Notes under the pieces: model-generated | What the model saw: the letters and a program-made list of their open reading frames with translations, nothing else | What the model was told of the DNA's origin: nothing | Database searches by the model: none | Part shown: positions 48,417 through 58,375 of the stretch, piece after piece | Layout: each line of letters opens with the position of its first letter | Position numbering within the stretch: the first letter of the stretch is position 1 | Origin: Roseivirga sp. | GTDB lineage: Bacteria; Bacteroidota; Bacteroidia; Cytophagales; Cyclobacteriaceae | Length of the DNA: 64,000 bases | NCBI GenBank assembly: GCA_029262895.1 | Contig: JAJCYM010000076.1 | Coordinates: 1 to 64,000, forward strand | Direction of reading: 5' to 3' | Translations under genes and position numbers: made by a program

Positions 48417-48938
48417 CTAATTGGATATTTGAAGCAATTCATTTTCAAATGAGACCTCCGGTCTTTCCAGGATTCTCGTTATTTCCACGCCATCTTTAAG
48501 TATAATGATGGTTGGTGTTTTCCGAATATTGTATTTTTCTTCGCGTCTGTCTCTGCTGGTTTTATCTACATCAAGTCCATAAAGCTCCAGTTGATCGGCA
48601 ATACCTAATTCTTCAGTTATCCTGATCAAACGAGGGATTTCCCTATTACTATCATGACACCAGGTGCCCATAAAAGCCAGAATTTTGATGTCTTTCAATT
48701 TACGTCTTTTGATCTTTTTTAATGTTCCTGTATCAACCAGATAGGTCTTATAATTCGTATTAAACCAGATTTTATAAGGCAATTTTTGCAGACCCTCTTT
48801 GGTAATGGGGCCATTCAGGAATTTTTTTACGCTCGGATCCATGCTGTCCGTTTCGTTGTTGTAATTGGTTTCCTGTCCACTGGTGACCAAAGGAAAAAGA
48901 ACAAGCAGTATGACTAAAATGATGATGCCTTTGATCAT
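48417..48938 (-). CDS. Thioredoxin-family secreted protein
   Basis: Signal peptide; ILAFMGTWCHDSNREIPRL, NIRKTPTIIIL. Confidence 0.8.
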   Translation of the reverse strand: MIKGIIILVILLVLFPLVTSGQETNYNNETDSMDPSVKKFLNGPITKEGLQKLPYKIWFNTNYKTYLVDTGTLKKIKRRKLKDIKILAFMGTWCHDSNREIPRLIRITEELGIADQLELYGLDVDKTSRDRREEKYNIRKTPTIIILKDGVEITRILERPEVSFENELLQISN

Positions 48939-48980
48939 GATTATCTCGGGTTTGGGATGATCGAAGATACCACAAAATCA

Positions 48981-48988
48981 TATATTTG
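48981..48988 (+). promoter_or_regulatory. -7 box TATATTTG 5 nt before pnuC start
   Basis: TAnnTTTG consensus; ctcgc then ATG 48994. Confidence 0.6.
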
Positions 48989-48993
48989 CTCGC

Positions 48994-49638
48994 ATGAGCT
49001 TTACTGACTTTTGGCAGGGTGTCATTTCTTATGCGCAAGAGATTAGTTTATGGGAATTGTCAGGGTTGATATTTGGCATCCTTACGGTCGTTTTTCTAAT
49101 CAAAGAAAGCATATGGACCTGGCCCTTTGGTATCGCCTATGTGCTTGTTTCTTTTGTTGTTTTTTGGGAGGCCAGGCTCTATGGTGACTTCCTGCTTCAT
49201 ATCTTCTTTCTAATTCTAAATATCTACGGGTGGTATTACTGGGTTTATGGCAAAAAGGCTGATGAAGATGGAATTGCAATTTCACAGATGTCCTTTAAGA
49301 GTCTCATATCCTCGATAGGGCTTTCAGTGATTGGGATTTTTGTTTTTGCTCAGGTCTTAATTGGAATCCCAGGCCTGTTTGAAGGCATGGCACCCGCTTC
49401 ATTGCCGTATTGGGACAGTACCACTTCCATGTTGAGCGTGACGGCCATGTGGCTCACAGCTCGCAAGAAAATTGACAATTGGTACTATTGGCTGGTGGTG
49501 GACATTCTTGCCGCAGGCATCTATTTTTACAAAGAGCTCTATTTTTTCTCCTTGCTCTATTTTCTTTATATCGGGATGGCGGTATCAGGTTATTTAGCTT
49601 GGAAAAAGAGGATGCTTGTTTTGGATAATGGCGCATGA
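48994..49638 (+). CDS. pnuC: PnuC-family nicotinamide riboside/vitamin transporter
   Basis: IKESIWTWPFGIAYVLVSFVVFWEARLYGDFLLHIFFLILNIYGWYYWV, Bacteroidota PnuC pattern. Confidence 0.9.
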   Translation: MSFTDFWQGVISYAQEISLWELSGLIFGILTVVFLIKESIWTWPFGIAYVLVSFVVFWEARLYGDFLLHIFFLILNIYGWYYWVYGKKADEDGIAISQMSFKSLISSIGLSVIGIFVFAQVLIGIPGLFEGMAPASLPYWDSTTSMLSVTAMWLTARKKIDNWYYWLVVDILAAGIYFYKELYFFSLLYFLYIGMAVSGYLAWKKRMLVLDNGA

Positions 49639-50144
49639 TTAAAGTTGCAATTGTAGGCCCCGAGAGTACCGGGAAAACCGAGTTGGCTGAAGCCTTGGCA
49701 AACCTATATCAAACCGAAAGCGTTCCTGAATATTCCAGAGAATATCTGAATAATTTAAGCAGGGATTATATACAAGCAGACTTACTCAAAATTGCAAGAG
49801 GCCAGCTTAATGCAGTAAAGGAGGAAGAAGAAAAGGGAGGGAGGCTCTTGATTGCTGATACTGACATGCATGTAATGAAGGTCTGGAGTGAATACAAATA
49901 TGGAGATTGCGATCCCTGGATATTGGAACAGCTCCACGGTCAGGATTATGATCTTTATATTCTTACGGATTACGATATCCCCTATGAGGAAGATCCATTG
50001 AGAGAAAATCCAGAAGATAGAGCCTACTTTTTTGACCTCTATTTAGAGCTGCTTACGGCAGCCGAACGTCCTTTTGTTGTGGTAAAAGGTAGCCGAGCTC
50101 ATAGACTGAAAATGACAGTCGAACGCATAGATGCTTTGTTGTAA
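49635..50144 (+). CDS. NadR-like P-loop kinase (ribosylnicotinamide kinase domain)
   Basis: VAIVGPESTGKTELAEALANLYQTESVPEYSREYL, LIADTDMHVMKVWSEYKYG; 4-bp overlap with pnuC. Confidence 0.88.
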   Translation: MIKVAIVGPESTGKTELAEALANLYQTESVPEYSREYLNNLSRDYIQADLLKIARGQLNAVKEEEEKGGRLLIADTDMHVMKVWSEYKYGDCDPWILEQLHGQDYDLYILTDYDIPYEEDPLRENPEDRAYFFDLYLELLTAAERPFVVVKGSRAHRLKMTVERIDALL

Positions 50145-50169
50145 GAGATTTCTGACTTAATATTGCAAG

Positions 50170-50250
50170 CAGTAAGGGGTGCCCATAAAAACGGGCTGAG
50201 ATTATACCCATTGAACCTGATCCAGGTAATGCTGGCGAAGGGAGGTATGG
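50170..50250 (+). promoter_or_regulatory. TPP (thi-box) riboswitch
   Basis: AAGGGGTGCCcataaaaacGGGCTGAGAttatACCCattgAACCTGATCCAGGTAATGCTGGCGAAGGGA. Confidence 0.97.
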
Positions 50251-50312
50251 TAAACTATGAATTGGGAAGAACCCCTTTTTTCTCAAATGTTTGACCAAAT
50301 AAATTATTACAA

Positions 50313-52622
50313 ATGAAAAAGTTAGTTGGGATTGCAGCATTGTTGCTGGTCCAAATGAGCCTGAATGCTCAGTTCGCAATCAGTGGAAAAGTGTTAGATC
50401 GATCAACACAGCAATTATTAGAAGGTGCGAGTATCGTAATTCTTAAACCAGATCAAGGAAAAGCCACTGTGTCGGATAGAAATGGGAGATACCAGCTTGA
50501 AGGTTTGAGTGCTGGAGATTACACTTTTCGAATCTCGCATGTTGGTTATGTCACCTACGAATACAGCACAAAACTAGAGAGGTCGATACTCCTCAATTTT
50601 AACCTGGAGCCCGAAACCAAAAACCTGGAATCAGTAATTGTTTCGGCAACCAGAGTCAGGGAGGACGAACCATTCTCAACCACCAATCTTGGCGTGGACA
50701 AAATTGAATCTATTTACTCAGGTCAGGATCCGTCTGTAGTTCTTGAAAGACTGGTGCCTTCGATCCTTTCGTACTCCGATGCCGGGGCAGATATTGGCAA
50801 CTATGTACAATTCAGAATGAGAGGAATTGATCAGACCAGAATCAATACCACACTCAATGGGGTTCCGCTGAATGATATGATTGACCAAGGGGTGTTCTTT
50901 TCGAACTTTTCAGACTTTTCGAATAGCATGGAGAGTATTCAGGTACAACGAGGCGTTGGAACATCATCAAATGGGGTGGCCTCCTTTGCAGGTGCTGTAA
51001 ACTTTGAATCTAAACGCTTAGGCACATCAAGACCGGGTGCAGAACTTCAGGTGCTTGCAGGTTCTTTCGGAACGCTAAGGACTTCAGGCGAGTTGAGCAC
51101 AGGTAAATTAGACAATAAGCTAGCCCTGTACTCAAGATTCACCCGAACACAGTCGGATGGCTATAAGAATCACTCCGGATCGGATAGTTATTCTTTCTTT
51201 GTTTCTGGTGGTTATTTAGGAGATAAAGACATTTTACGCGTGACGGCCTTTGCTGGAAAAACGGAGAATGATCAGTCCTATCTTCCTGTCCTGTTAGCAG
51301 ACATCAACAATGACCCTAAAACCAATTATAACCATCCGAACGATACTGATAATTTTGAGCAGGAGTTGGTGCAGATTCAATATGGAAGGCAATTGAATTC
51401 AGTGTTGAATTGGAATTCTTCAGTCTACTACGGAGGTGCCAGGGGTGTTTTTCCCTTTGGCCTCGACAATACGACTCAACTCATGTTTGGTTTGAGCAGT
51501 GATCATTATGGATTCCTTTCTGATCTAAACTATGAACAAGGTGCAATCAATCTGTCTACGGGAGTTCATGTCTATACTTTTAATAGAAATAACTTCAACT
51601 ACACGGCACCGAATGTCAGCAATCCTGATTATGAAGATGAGACGCAAAAGAACGAATTCAGCTATTTCGCAAAGTTGAATTATGAAACCGGGAGGTTTAA
51701 TCTCTATGCCGATTTTCAGCTACGTTCGGTAAAGCTTGAATTCAATGCTGCTCAGATTTTGTCTTTTGGTGGTACTGTTCCGGCAGGAGGCGTGAATCAT
51801 AGTCGGGATTGGTTTTTCTTCAACCCAAAAATCGGAGTGAATTATAACCTGAATGAGCAGTCTTCTCTATATGCCTCATTTGGAAGAACGGGAAGGGAAC
51901 CTACCAGAACTGATATTCTTCAAGGTGATGGCTCTTCTATCAACGAATTCAATTTCTTCTCGGCTCAGGATGCTTCAATTGTGTCCAAAGAGTATGTCAA
52001 CAATTTGGAATTAGGTTATCGACTCAATACCGCTTCATTCAATCTGATTGCGAATTACTTCGTGATGGACTTTGAAGATGAGATATCTCTTGTGGGTGGG
52101 TTATCGGCTAACTCCTATGTTCCATTGCGACAGAATATTGCTGATACTAAGCGATCAGGCTTGGAGATTCAAACCGAATATCGTCCTTCTCAGCAATGGG
52201 CCTTCAATTTGAATGCTACCTATATGAGTACTGAAGTCGAGGCCTTCAACAATGGTACTGAAATCTTCAACAATGTCGATCATATCTTTGCTCCGGAATG
52301 GATTATAAGTCCGGCCATAAATTGGACAGCTTCGGAGACTCTCAGTTTCAATTTGAATGGGAGATACGTGGCCGAATCATTTATGGAATTATCAAATAAT
52401 CCCGGATTCACATTGCCTTCTTATTTCATCACCAACTTGAGAGCGGATATCAACTTTTCCGAAACCATTAGTTTCTCAATGATGCTGAATAACCTCTTTG
52501 ATGAATTGTATTTCACTGATGGAGCACCAGTAGATATTGATTTCGATGGAACTATAGACGGACCAGGGTTTAGGGTTCAACCGCCTCGAAATTTTTATGC
52601 TATGCTGAAGTTGAAATTCTAA
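50313..52622 (+). CDS. TonB-dependent receptor with carboxypeptidase-like plug extension, predicted thiamine uptake
   Basis: SGKVLDRSTQQLLEGASIVIL, plug VQFRMRGIDQTRINTTLNGVPLNDMIDQGVFFSNFSDF, C-terminal barrel; under TPP riboswitch. Confidence 0.93.
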   Translation: MKKLVGIAALLLVQMSLNAQFAISGKVLDRSTQQLLEGASIVILKPDQGKATVSDRNGRYQLEGLSAGDYTFRISHVGYVTYEYSTKLERSILLNFNLEPETKNLESVIVSATRVREDEPFSTTNLGVDKIESIYSGQDPSVVLERLVPSILSYSDAGADIGNYVQFRMRGIDQTRINTTLNGVPLNDMIDQGVFFSNFSDFSNSMESIQVQRGVGTSSNGVASFAGAVNFESKRLGTSRPGAELQVLAGSFGTLRTSGELSTGKLDNKLALYSRFTRTQSDGYKNHSGSDSYSFFVSGGYLGDKDILRVTAFAGKTENDQSYLPVLLADINNDPKTNYNHPNDTDNFEQELVQIQYGRQLNSVLNWNSSVYYGGARGVFPFGLDNTTQLMFGLSSDHYGFLSDLNYEQGAINLSTGVHVYTFNRNNFNYTAPNVSNPDYEDETQKNEFSYFAKLNYETGRFNLYADFQLRSVKLEFNAAQILSFGGTVPAGGVNHSRDWFFFNPKIGVNYNLNEQSSLYASFGRTGREPTRTDILQGDGSSINEFNFFSAQDASIVSKEYVNNLELGYRLNTASFNLIANYFVMDFEDEISLVGGLSANSYVPLRQNIADTKRSGLEIQTEYRPSQQWAFNLNATYMSTEVEAFNNGTEIFNNVDHIFAPEWIISPAINWTASETLSFNLNGRYVAESFMELSNNPGFTLPSYFITNLRADINFSETISFSMMLNNLFDELYFTDGAPVDIDFDGTIDGPGFRVQPPRNFYAMLKLKF

Positions 52623-52694
52623 AGATTGATCAAAATATTGAGACGACCGCGGGCATATTGATTAAGAGTTGAATTGATTAAAAATTGAATGTTG

Positions 52695-52721
52695 ATGGCT
52701 TCACTTTGAGTGAGGCCATCA
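52695..52721 (+). terminator. Stem-loop terminator
   Basis: GATGGC-tTCAC-tttga-GTGAgGCCATC followed by attggtttt. Confidence 0.65.
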
Positions 52722-52840
52722 TTGGTTTTACTCAGTTCAAAGGCGTTGGCTAATCTTAGAAAGTGAATACTTGGCATCAGCTAAACCATTATATTTAACA
52801 CTCACTTTCAGACAATGGTAAGGCCATTCACTATAAAAGT

Positions 52841-53839
52841 ATGACAGAAGCAGCCATCGGCATAGACATTGGAGGCACTTATACCAAGTTCGGCTTGGTG
52901 GATGTTGAGGGTAATATCATTGTTGAAGGTTCAATACCGACAGAAAGTAACAAGGGAGTAGAATCCTATATGGCTGAGCTGAGTGAGGCCATTCATTCAA
53001 AAATGGACAATTATCCAAACCCCATTGACATTAAGGGGGTTGGTGTGGGCGCTCCAAATGGGAACTACTATAAAGGAACTATTGAGCACGCACCCAATTT
53101 GGGGTGGGAAGGTATCGTACCCTTTGTTGATTTGTTCAAAACTCACTTTAATGTGCCAATGGTCTTGACCAATGATGCCAACGCTGCGGCAATTGGAGAG
53201 AAGGTATTTGGAGGAGCAAAGGACATGAATGACTACATAGTGGTGACCCTGGGTACCGGCTTGGGTAGTGGATTTGTAACGCGAGGTAAGCTCATTTACG
53301 GCCATGATGGTTTGGCTGGAGAATTGGGGCATATCAATGTTGATCCTGATGGGCGTGAATGTAACTGTGGAAAAAGGGGATGTTTAGAGACCTATGCTTC
53401 TGCCTCTGGTATCAAGAGAACCGTTTTCAAGCTGCTGGCTACCAATAAAGTAGAAACCCCTCTGAGGAACTATAATTACGAGACCCTTACTGCCAAGAAA
53501 ATTACGGAAATGGCGCTTGAAGGTGACCCGATTGCACTTGAGGCCTATGACTATACAGCTGATATTCTGGGTTTGAAATTGGCTGATGCAGCCGCGATTA
53601 CCAGCCCGGAAGCAATTTTCATCTTTGGGGGCTTGGCAAAAGCTGGTGACATTCTGATCGAAAACACCAAAAAGTACTTTGAGCGATACTTATATCCGGG
53701 ATTTAAAGGTAAGATAGAAATCAAACTGTCTGAGCTGATGGATCGCAATGCGGCCGTTCTGGGCTCCGCAGCCTTGGTCTGGAGCGAGATTGTCAACCAT
53801 GATGTCATTAAGGTGCCACAGCAGTCTAAAGTGAACTAG
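52841..53839 (+). CDS. ROK family sugar kinase (glucokinase-like)
   Basis: AIGIDIGGTYTKFGLVD, LTNDANAAAIGE, GELGHINVDPDGRECNCGKRGCLETYAS. Confidence 0.95.
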   Translation: MTEAAIGIDIGGTYTKFGLVDVEGNIIVEGSIPTESNKGVESYMAELSEAIHSKMDNYPNPIDIKGVGVGAPNGNYYKGTIEHAPNLGWEGIVPFVDLFKTHFNVPMVLTNDANAAAIGEKVFGGAKDMNDYIVVTLGTGLGSGFVTRGKLIYGHDGLAGELGHINVDPDGRECNCGKRGCLETYASASGIKRTVFKLLATNKVETPLRNYNYETLTAKKITEMALEGDPIALEAYDYTADILGLKLADAAAITSPEAIFIFGGLAKAGDILIENTKKYFERYLYPGFKGKIEIKLSELMDRNAAVLGSAALVWSEIVNHDVIKVPQQSKVN

Positions 53840-53841
53840 TT

Positions 53842-54492
53842 ATGTCTTCCCATCACATTGTTCGGGATGAGCAGGAACCAGCCCTCATTATCCATGATCC
53901 CATAGCCTTAGACATGAACTTTGTAGAATCTCTACTAGAATGGAGCCCAACAGTGATTGTTGTAGAATCTGCTCTAGAGGAGGTGTTGAAATGGGGAATT
54001 AAGATTGATGTGGTAGTGGCCAGGCATGAATCACTGGAAAAACTCAAACCCCGACTTCGGGAACAAAGCCCGGTGCAATTACTGGGTTTCGAAACAGGAA
54101 ACTTGCTTGACAATACTTATCAGTTCCTCTTGGAAAAAGGACATATGGCCGTGAATGTGATGGCCGATATCTATAATTCAAAAGCCCTCGATTTAGCCAA
54201 ACTGTATTCTTTCAAATTAGACTCAGTGATTTTTTACAATAATCGAAAGTGGGTTTATGCTGCCACCGGATTTTTTGAAAAATGGGTAAGTACAGGTCAT
54301 CATTTTGGCGTCCACCCCATTGCACCAAACACTTTTTTGACCGCTGAAGGTTTTTACAATAGCCGGACCAACGAAATGATAATGGAACCGATTGAACTTA
54401 CATCTGAAGTCACAGGAAAAGTACGAATTGAAACCAACGCAAAACCGCTTTGGGTGGTTGAGGAATTGATCGACCAGGCGTCTCCAAATTGA
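53842..54492 (+). CDS. Putative thiamine pyrophosphokinase-like protein
   Basis: MSSHHIVRDEQEPALII...LLEWSPTVIVVESALEEVLKWGIKIDVVVARHESL resembles Bacteroidota proteins annotated as thiamine pyrophosphokinase (recalled, not searched). Confidence 0.55.
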   Translation: MSSHHIVRDEQEPALIIHDPIALDMNFVESLLEWSPTVIVVESALEEVLKWGIKIDVVVARHESLEKLKPRLREQSPVQLLGFETGNLLDNTYQFLLEKGHMAVNVMADIYNSKALDLAKLYSFKLDSVIFYNNRKWVYAATGFFEKWVSTGHHFGVHPIAPNTFLTAEGFYNSRTNEMIMEPIELTSEVTGKVRIETNAKPLWVVEELIDQASPN

Positions 54493-54518
54493 AGACAAAC
54501 CTGGCCATCAACCAATAA

Positions 54519-56273
54519 TCATTTCAAGTATTTTTTGGGAATCTCCACTTTCATCTGAGTAACCACCGGACTTCCTTCTTTCATACCCGGTGCCCATTTG
54601 AAGAAGGCATTGGGTTTTAGGTTGTCATGAATTTGACGCAATAGTTTATAAACCTTATCCTGTACTTCTTCGGGTCCTTTTACATTCGAAAGAAGCTTAA
54701 GCAATGACATCTGACCGTCCAAGCCTATTTCGAATTGAAATTCAATTTTCCTGGGCAAGTCATCAAGAGATAGAGAGGCATCAGTTTCGGCATGCAAAGC
54801 AACATTGCGCAGGAAATTTTCCAAACCGCCTTTTGGCTCCGGCAACTTATCTACCTGATTCATTTTGAACATTTTGGTACCAAACTTGAAAACGTCATCA
54901 TATTGCTTTGCCGCTTCATCATAGCTGGGAATTGTGCGAATGGCAACGTATTCATACTTATCGAAAATGCTCTTATCAATCCGAGGATAATCCGGGAAAA
55001 GTGGGAGGACATTTTCAGTGGCCCATTTGACCGATTCGTTGTACAACTCATCTCTCTCTTTCTCACTGAGCTTGTCAGAGAAAAGGACCTCACCCGATCC
55101 TGCACGGTTTAAGATGGACTGGTTTTTTCCAGGCCCAGACATGTATTTGGCCTTTTTTTCATCAAAATAACTAATCCGCACATTCTTGTTTGGATAGTCT
55201 TTTTGAAGCTTTTCAAGCGCTTTGAGGTGTTTTGGAAGACCTTGAATGGGTATGAATTTATCATTGACAAAGGTTATGCTTGTTGGCCTTACTTTGATTG
55301 CATTCACCATTGCCATGGCCTTCTCAAATCTTTTTATTTGTGTTCTGGATTTGGCAAAGTCATCTTCCTCTTGAGCCACCAGACTCATTTGTGAAAAGAA
55401 CAAAGTGAATGCGGAGGCTAAAAAGAAAAGCGAGATGGTTGTTTTAAAGGGCTGCGTTTTTTTCATGTTCATGACCTTTATTCGGTTTAAAATGTTTGAC
55501 CTGAGTGAGAATGAGTGGCCAAGGGAGAAATGTTCTGTTCCGAAGGCCACACCTAGTATTTGCCTGGCATAAACCTCAGGACTGATATCATCCAGGACCG
55601 CCTGATCTGCCAGGCACTCGTGATTATATTTTATAGATTTTTTCAAGCCATATGACAGGGGATTATACCAGAGTATAATTCTGAAGATGGAGACTGCTAG
55701 CACGTCAATACTGTGCAATTGACTGAGGTGTGCTTGTTCATGCTTAATTATGGTTTGAAGTGTGTCTTCATCATAGACTTCATTTTCAGGCAAGAAAATC
55801 CATCGGCCAAATGAAAACGGATGCCTGACTAATCTGTGTTTAACTATGGATTTATCAGGCGCATCCTTGTGCCCATTTATAAGCAGATAGCCCAGGCCCA
55901 CAATTTGAATTATCAAATAGAGTGCGGCCAAGAGTGCACCAATAATGTAGGTTTTCACCATTAGATTCCACCAGTCAAAGTGGGATTCTGAATCAACTGC
56001 GGTTGTAGGTTGGCTCAGAGGAATAGTAGATGTTGGAGCCGTTGTTTCGGATAAGGCGTTTAATGACTCAAAGCGGTAAGGACTGTCTTGTACTGGAGAG
56101 GTAGTCTTGATTTTGACCACAGGAGCGCATAAGGAAAGAACTAGAATAGCAAGCAAAGCAATTCTCTTAGCCTTGAAGTGGGTATCTTTCCTTAGCAAGA
56201 GTAAATAGAAACCATAAACCACCCCGAAAATCAGGCTTACTTTTAAGCTATATATAAAAATTTGATCCCACAT
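54519..56273 (-). CDS. M56 family metallopeptidase, BlaR1-like sensor
   Basis: HEQAHLSQLHSIDVLAVSIFRIILWYNPLSYGLKKSIKYNHECLADQAVL; N-terminal TM segments. Confidence 0.93.
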   Translation of the reverse strand: MWDQIFIYSLKVSLIFGVVYGFYLLLLRKDTHFKAKRIALLAILVLSLCAPVVKIKTTSPVQDSPYRFESLNALSETTAPTSTIPLSQPTTAVDSESHFDWWNLMVKTYIIGALLAALYLIIQIVGLGYLLINGHKDAPDKSIVKHRLVRHPFSFGRWIFLPENEVYDEDTLQTIIKHEQAHLSQLHSIDVLAVSIFRIILWYNPLSYGLKKSIKYNHECLADQAVLDDISPEVYARQILGVAFGTEHFSLGHSFSLRSNILNRIKVMNMKKTQPFKTTISLFFLASAFTLFFSQMSLVAQEEDDFAKSRTQIKRFEKAMAMVNAIKVRPTSITFVNDKFIPIQGLPKHLKALEKLQKDYPNKNVRISYFDEKKAKYMSGPGKNQSILNRAGSGEVLFSDKLSEKERDELYNESVKWATENVLPLFPDYPRIDKSIFDKYEYVAIRTIPSYDEAAKQYDDVFKFGTKMFKMNQVDKLPEPKGGLENFLRNVALHAETDASLSLDDLPRKIEFQFEIGLDGQMSLLKLLSNVKGPEEVQDKVYKLLRQIHDNLKPNAFFKWAPGMKEGSPVVTQMKVEIPKKYLK

Positions 56274-56274
56274 A

Positions 56275-56643
56275 TCACTGTCCCTTTTTCTGTTTCTTGA
56301 TCACCTCAATAATCTCATCCAGCTCTTTCATATCTAACTGTTTGTGCTCAGAAAAGAATGAGACCAGTTTGCTCAGTGAACCTTCGAAATAATTGCCGAG
56401 CATACCATTTAAGGCAAACTGACTATAGCTTTCTTTGCTGACGATTGCCGAATATTTTTTGCTATTGCCAATCTTCTCATGACTCACAAAGCCTTTCTGT
56501 TCCAGAATAGTAAGCACCGTAGCCACGGTGGTATAGCTGGGCTTGTTTTTTTCGAAAAGGGCGATGATGTCCTTGGTAAAGGCATTTTCAAGCTTCCAGA
56601 GGATCTGCATTACCCGTTCTTCAGCCTTAGTCAATGTTTTCAT
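56275..56643 (-). CDS. BlaI/MecI/CopY family transcriptional regulator
   Basis: LTKAEERVMQILWKLENAFTKDIIALF...PSYTTVATVLTILEQKGFVSHEKIG. Confidence 0.95.
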   Translation of the reverse strand: MKTLTKAEERVMQILWKLENAFTKDIIALFEKNKPSYTTVATVLTILEQKGFVSHEKIGNSKKYSAIVSKESYSQFALNGMLGNYFEGSLSKLVSFFSEHKQLDMKELDEIIEVIKKQKKGQ

Positions 56644-56706
56644 ACTATAAATATAGTAGAAAAACTATATAAATAGTAATACTACTATAAAATTAGTAAG
56701 GAAATA

Positions 56707-57393
56707 TTATTGAAGAAAATCTACCAGTTCAGCTGACAGCAAATTGACATCAACTTTTTCTATTGGGTGAGGCGTTTGAGGTAGGAGCTTTAAACTGCCA
56801 AAATGCAAGTGATTTACCGCCCACTCAGTTTCTTCCTGGGTGACCATGTTATCTTCATCTCCCAAAGCAATGACGCAATCGTTGGTGATCTCCAACAACT
56901 CGGTTTTGCTCAGCAAAGGGTTATGGCCGAGCGTGAGCATCAATTTTTTCGTTTTATCGACTAACTCTCTCCAATCATTGGGTTCGTGTAACGCCCTCAA
57001 TCTTTGGGCGAAAGCGGGTACTTTTTCTACAATAATCTCAGGGTTGAGCTTTTGAGTCTCACGATCCGCAGATAAAGGGTTCCAGTCGAATTTGGTCCCC
57101 AGAGTGAAGATTTTCCCTATCAAATCAGGATTTGACTGTGCCACTTTCAGTGCAACATAACCTCCCATGCTATAACCAAAGACATGGACACCGTGTAGAC
57201 CATTAATGATAATATAGTCTCGAAGCTCTTGGGAAAAGGTCTCGAGATTAAATGGAGATTCAGGAAATGGTTCACCTCCATGCCCGGAAAAATTTAATGT
57301 ATAAATGTCAAAGAGACTGGAAAGGGAACTTGACAAAGATTCTAATTGCACCTTACTCCCCAATGCGCCATGTAATAAGATGAGTTTATTCAT
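56707..57393 (-). CDS. Alpha/beta hydrolase
   Basis: LILLHGALGSKVQLESL, HVFGYSMGGYVALKVA. Confidence 0.9.
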   Translation of the reverse strand: MNKLILLHGALGSKVQLESLSSSLSSLFDIYTLNFSGHGGEPFPESPFNLETFSQELRDYIIINGLHGVHVFGYSMGGYVALKVAQSNPDLIGKIFTLGTKFDWNPLSADRETQKLNPEIIVEKVPAFAQRLRALHEPNDWRELVDKTKKLMLTLGHNPLLSKTELLEITNDCVIALGDEDNMVTQEETEWAVNHLHFGSLKLLPQTPHPIEKVDVNLLSAELVDFLQ

Positions 57394-57457
57394 CAGAACC
57401 TTCCGAATAGATAATTGAAATTATTGAATTATCAAATAAAGCTAATAATTTATAAAT

Positions 57458-58324
57458 TTATCCTCTTTTAGCCAAAATCATTCTGTCCTTTAAAAGGAAG
57501 ATATCCTTTTTCAATTCTATGTCCTTATAATTCATGTTGCTGAGCATGGTTTTGACGGCTTCTCCATAGTCTTCATGGATTTCAAAATAAAGCCTCCCAC
57601 CCATCTTGAGTGCATTCAGACCTTGTTTTGCAATGGCCTTGTAAAATTTCAACGAATCTCTATCAGGTACAAAAAGTGCCAGTGCTGGCTCATGGTCAAG
57701 GACATTTTTGGACATGTGCTTTTTATCAGAATCCAGAACATAAGGTGGGTTGCTTACCAGGATGTCAAGGTCATTTACTTCTGGTGATTGTTTCAAAATA
57801 TCCAGCAATATGAAATCCACTTGAACCGAATTGTTAACCGCATTTTCCTTAGCGATATCCAGGGCCTGTTCACTAACATCAATGCCAATGACTTGTTGAC
57901 AACTGAGATTTCCGCCTAAGGCTATGGGAATGCAGCCAGAGCCAGTGCCGATATCCAGTATTTTCAAGTCCCTACTATCCTTTTCCCGATCAATAATCAG
58001 AGACACTAACTCCTCGGTCTCGGGTCGCGGAATAAGTACCCCTGGCCCTACCTTCAATTTATAATCCAAAAAATAGGTGTGTCCAAGAATATATTGAACT
58101 GGTTCATGGGCAAGTAATCTGGTTATGGCAGACTCAAATTTTGCTGTGAGATGCTCGGCCTGATAGTCTATTTGCTCGTTTCCAATATCCCAAAATTCAA
58201 GCCTGTTTTTATCCAGATGAGCATCGATGAGTCTGTACACTAGCTCTTCGGCCTCGGGCCTCTCATAAAGAGGGAGCAACCGGGCCACCCATTTCTGAAA
58301 AAAAATATGCTGATCAGCCATCAC
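57458..58324 (-). CDS. prmC: Release factor glutamine methyltransferase
   Basis: VLIPRPETEELV, ILDIGTGSGCIPIALG, ILVSNPPYV. Confidence 0.96.
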   Translation of the reverse strand: MMADQHIFFQKWVARLLPLYERPEAEELVYRLIDAHLDKNRLEFWDIGNEQIDYQAEHLTAKFESAITRLLAHEPVQYILGHTYFLDYKLKVGPGVLIPRPETEELVSLIIDREKDSRDLKILDIGTGSGCIPIALGGNLSCQQVIGIDVSEQALDIAKENAVNNSVQVDFILLDILKQSPEVNDLDILVSNPPYVLDSDKKHMSKNVLDHEPALALFVPDRDSLKFYKAIAKQGLNALKMGGRLYFEIHEDYGEAVKTMLSNMNYKDIELKKDIFLLKDRMILAKRG

Positions 58325-58362
58325 GTGAAACTAGGGAATTTAGGTCATAATCAACATCATGT

Positions 58363-58370
58363 TAACTTTG
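58363..58370 (+). promoter_or_regulatory. -7 box TAACTTTG 5 nt before ribD start
   Basis: TAnnTTTG consensus; TTTA 20 nt upstream; ttgcc then ATG 58376. Confidence 0.55.
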
Positions 58371-58375
58371 TTGCC

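Noticed and set aside
48994-50144. pnuC/NadR-like pair as members of the TPP riboswitch regulon
   Set aside because: The riboswitch is downstream of both genes and reads toward the TonB receptor; no second thi-box seen upstream of pnuC.
54519-56643. BlaR1/BlaI-like pair as a beta-lactam resistance system
   Set aside because: Common Bacteroidota M56/BlaI regulatory pair; no beta-lactamase or PBP gene adjacent, so no resistance claim is supported.
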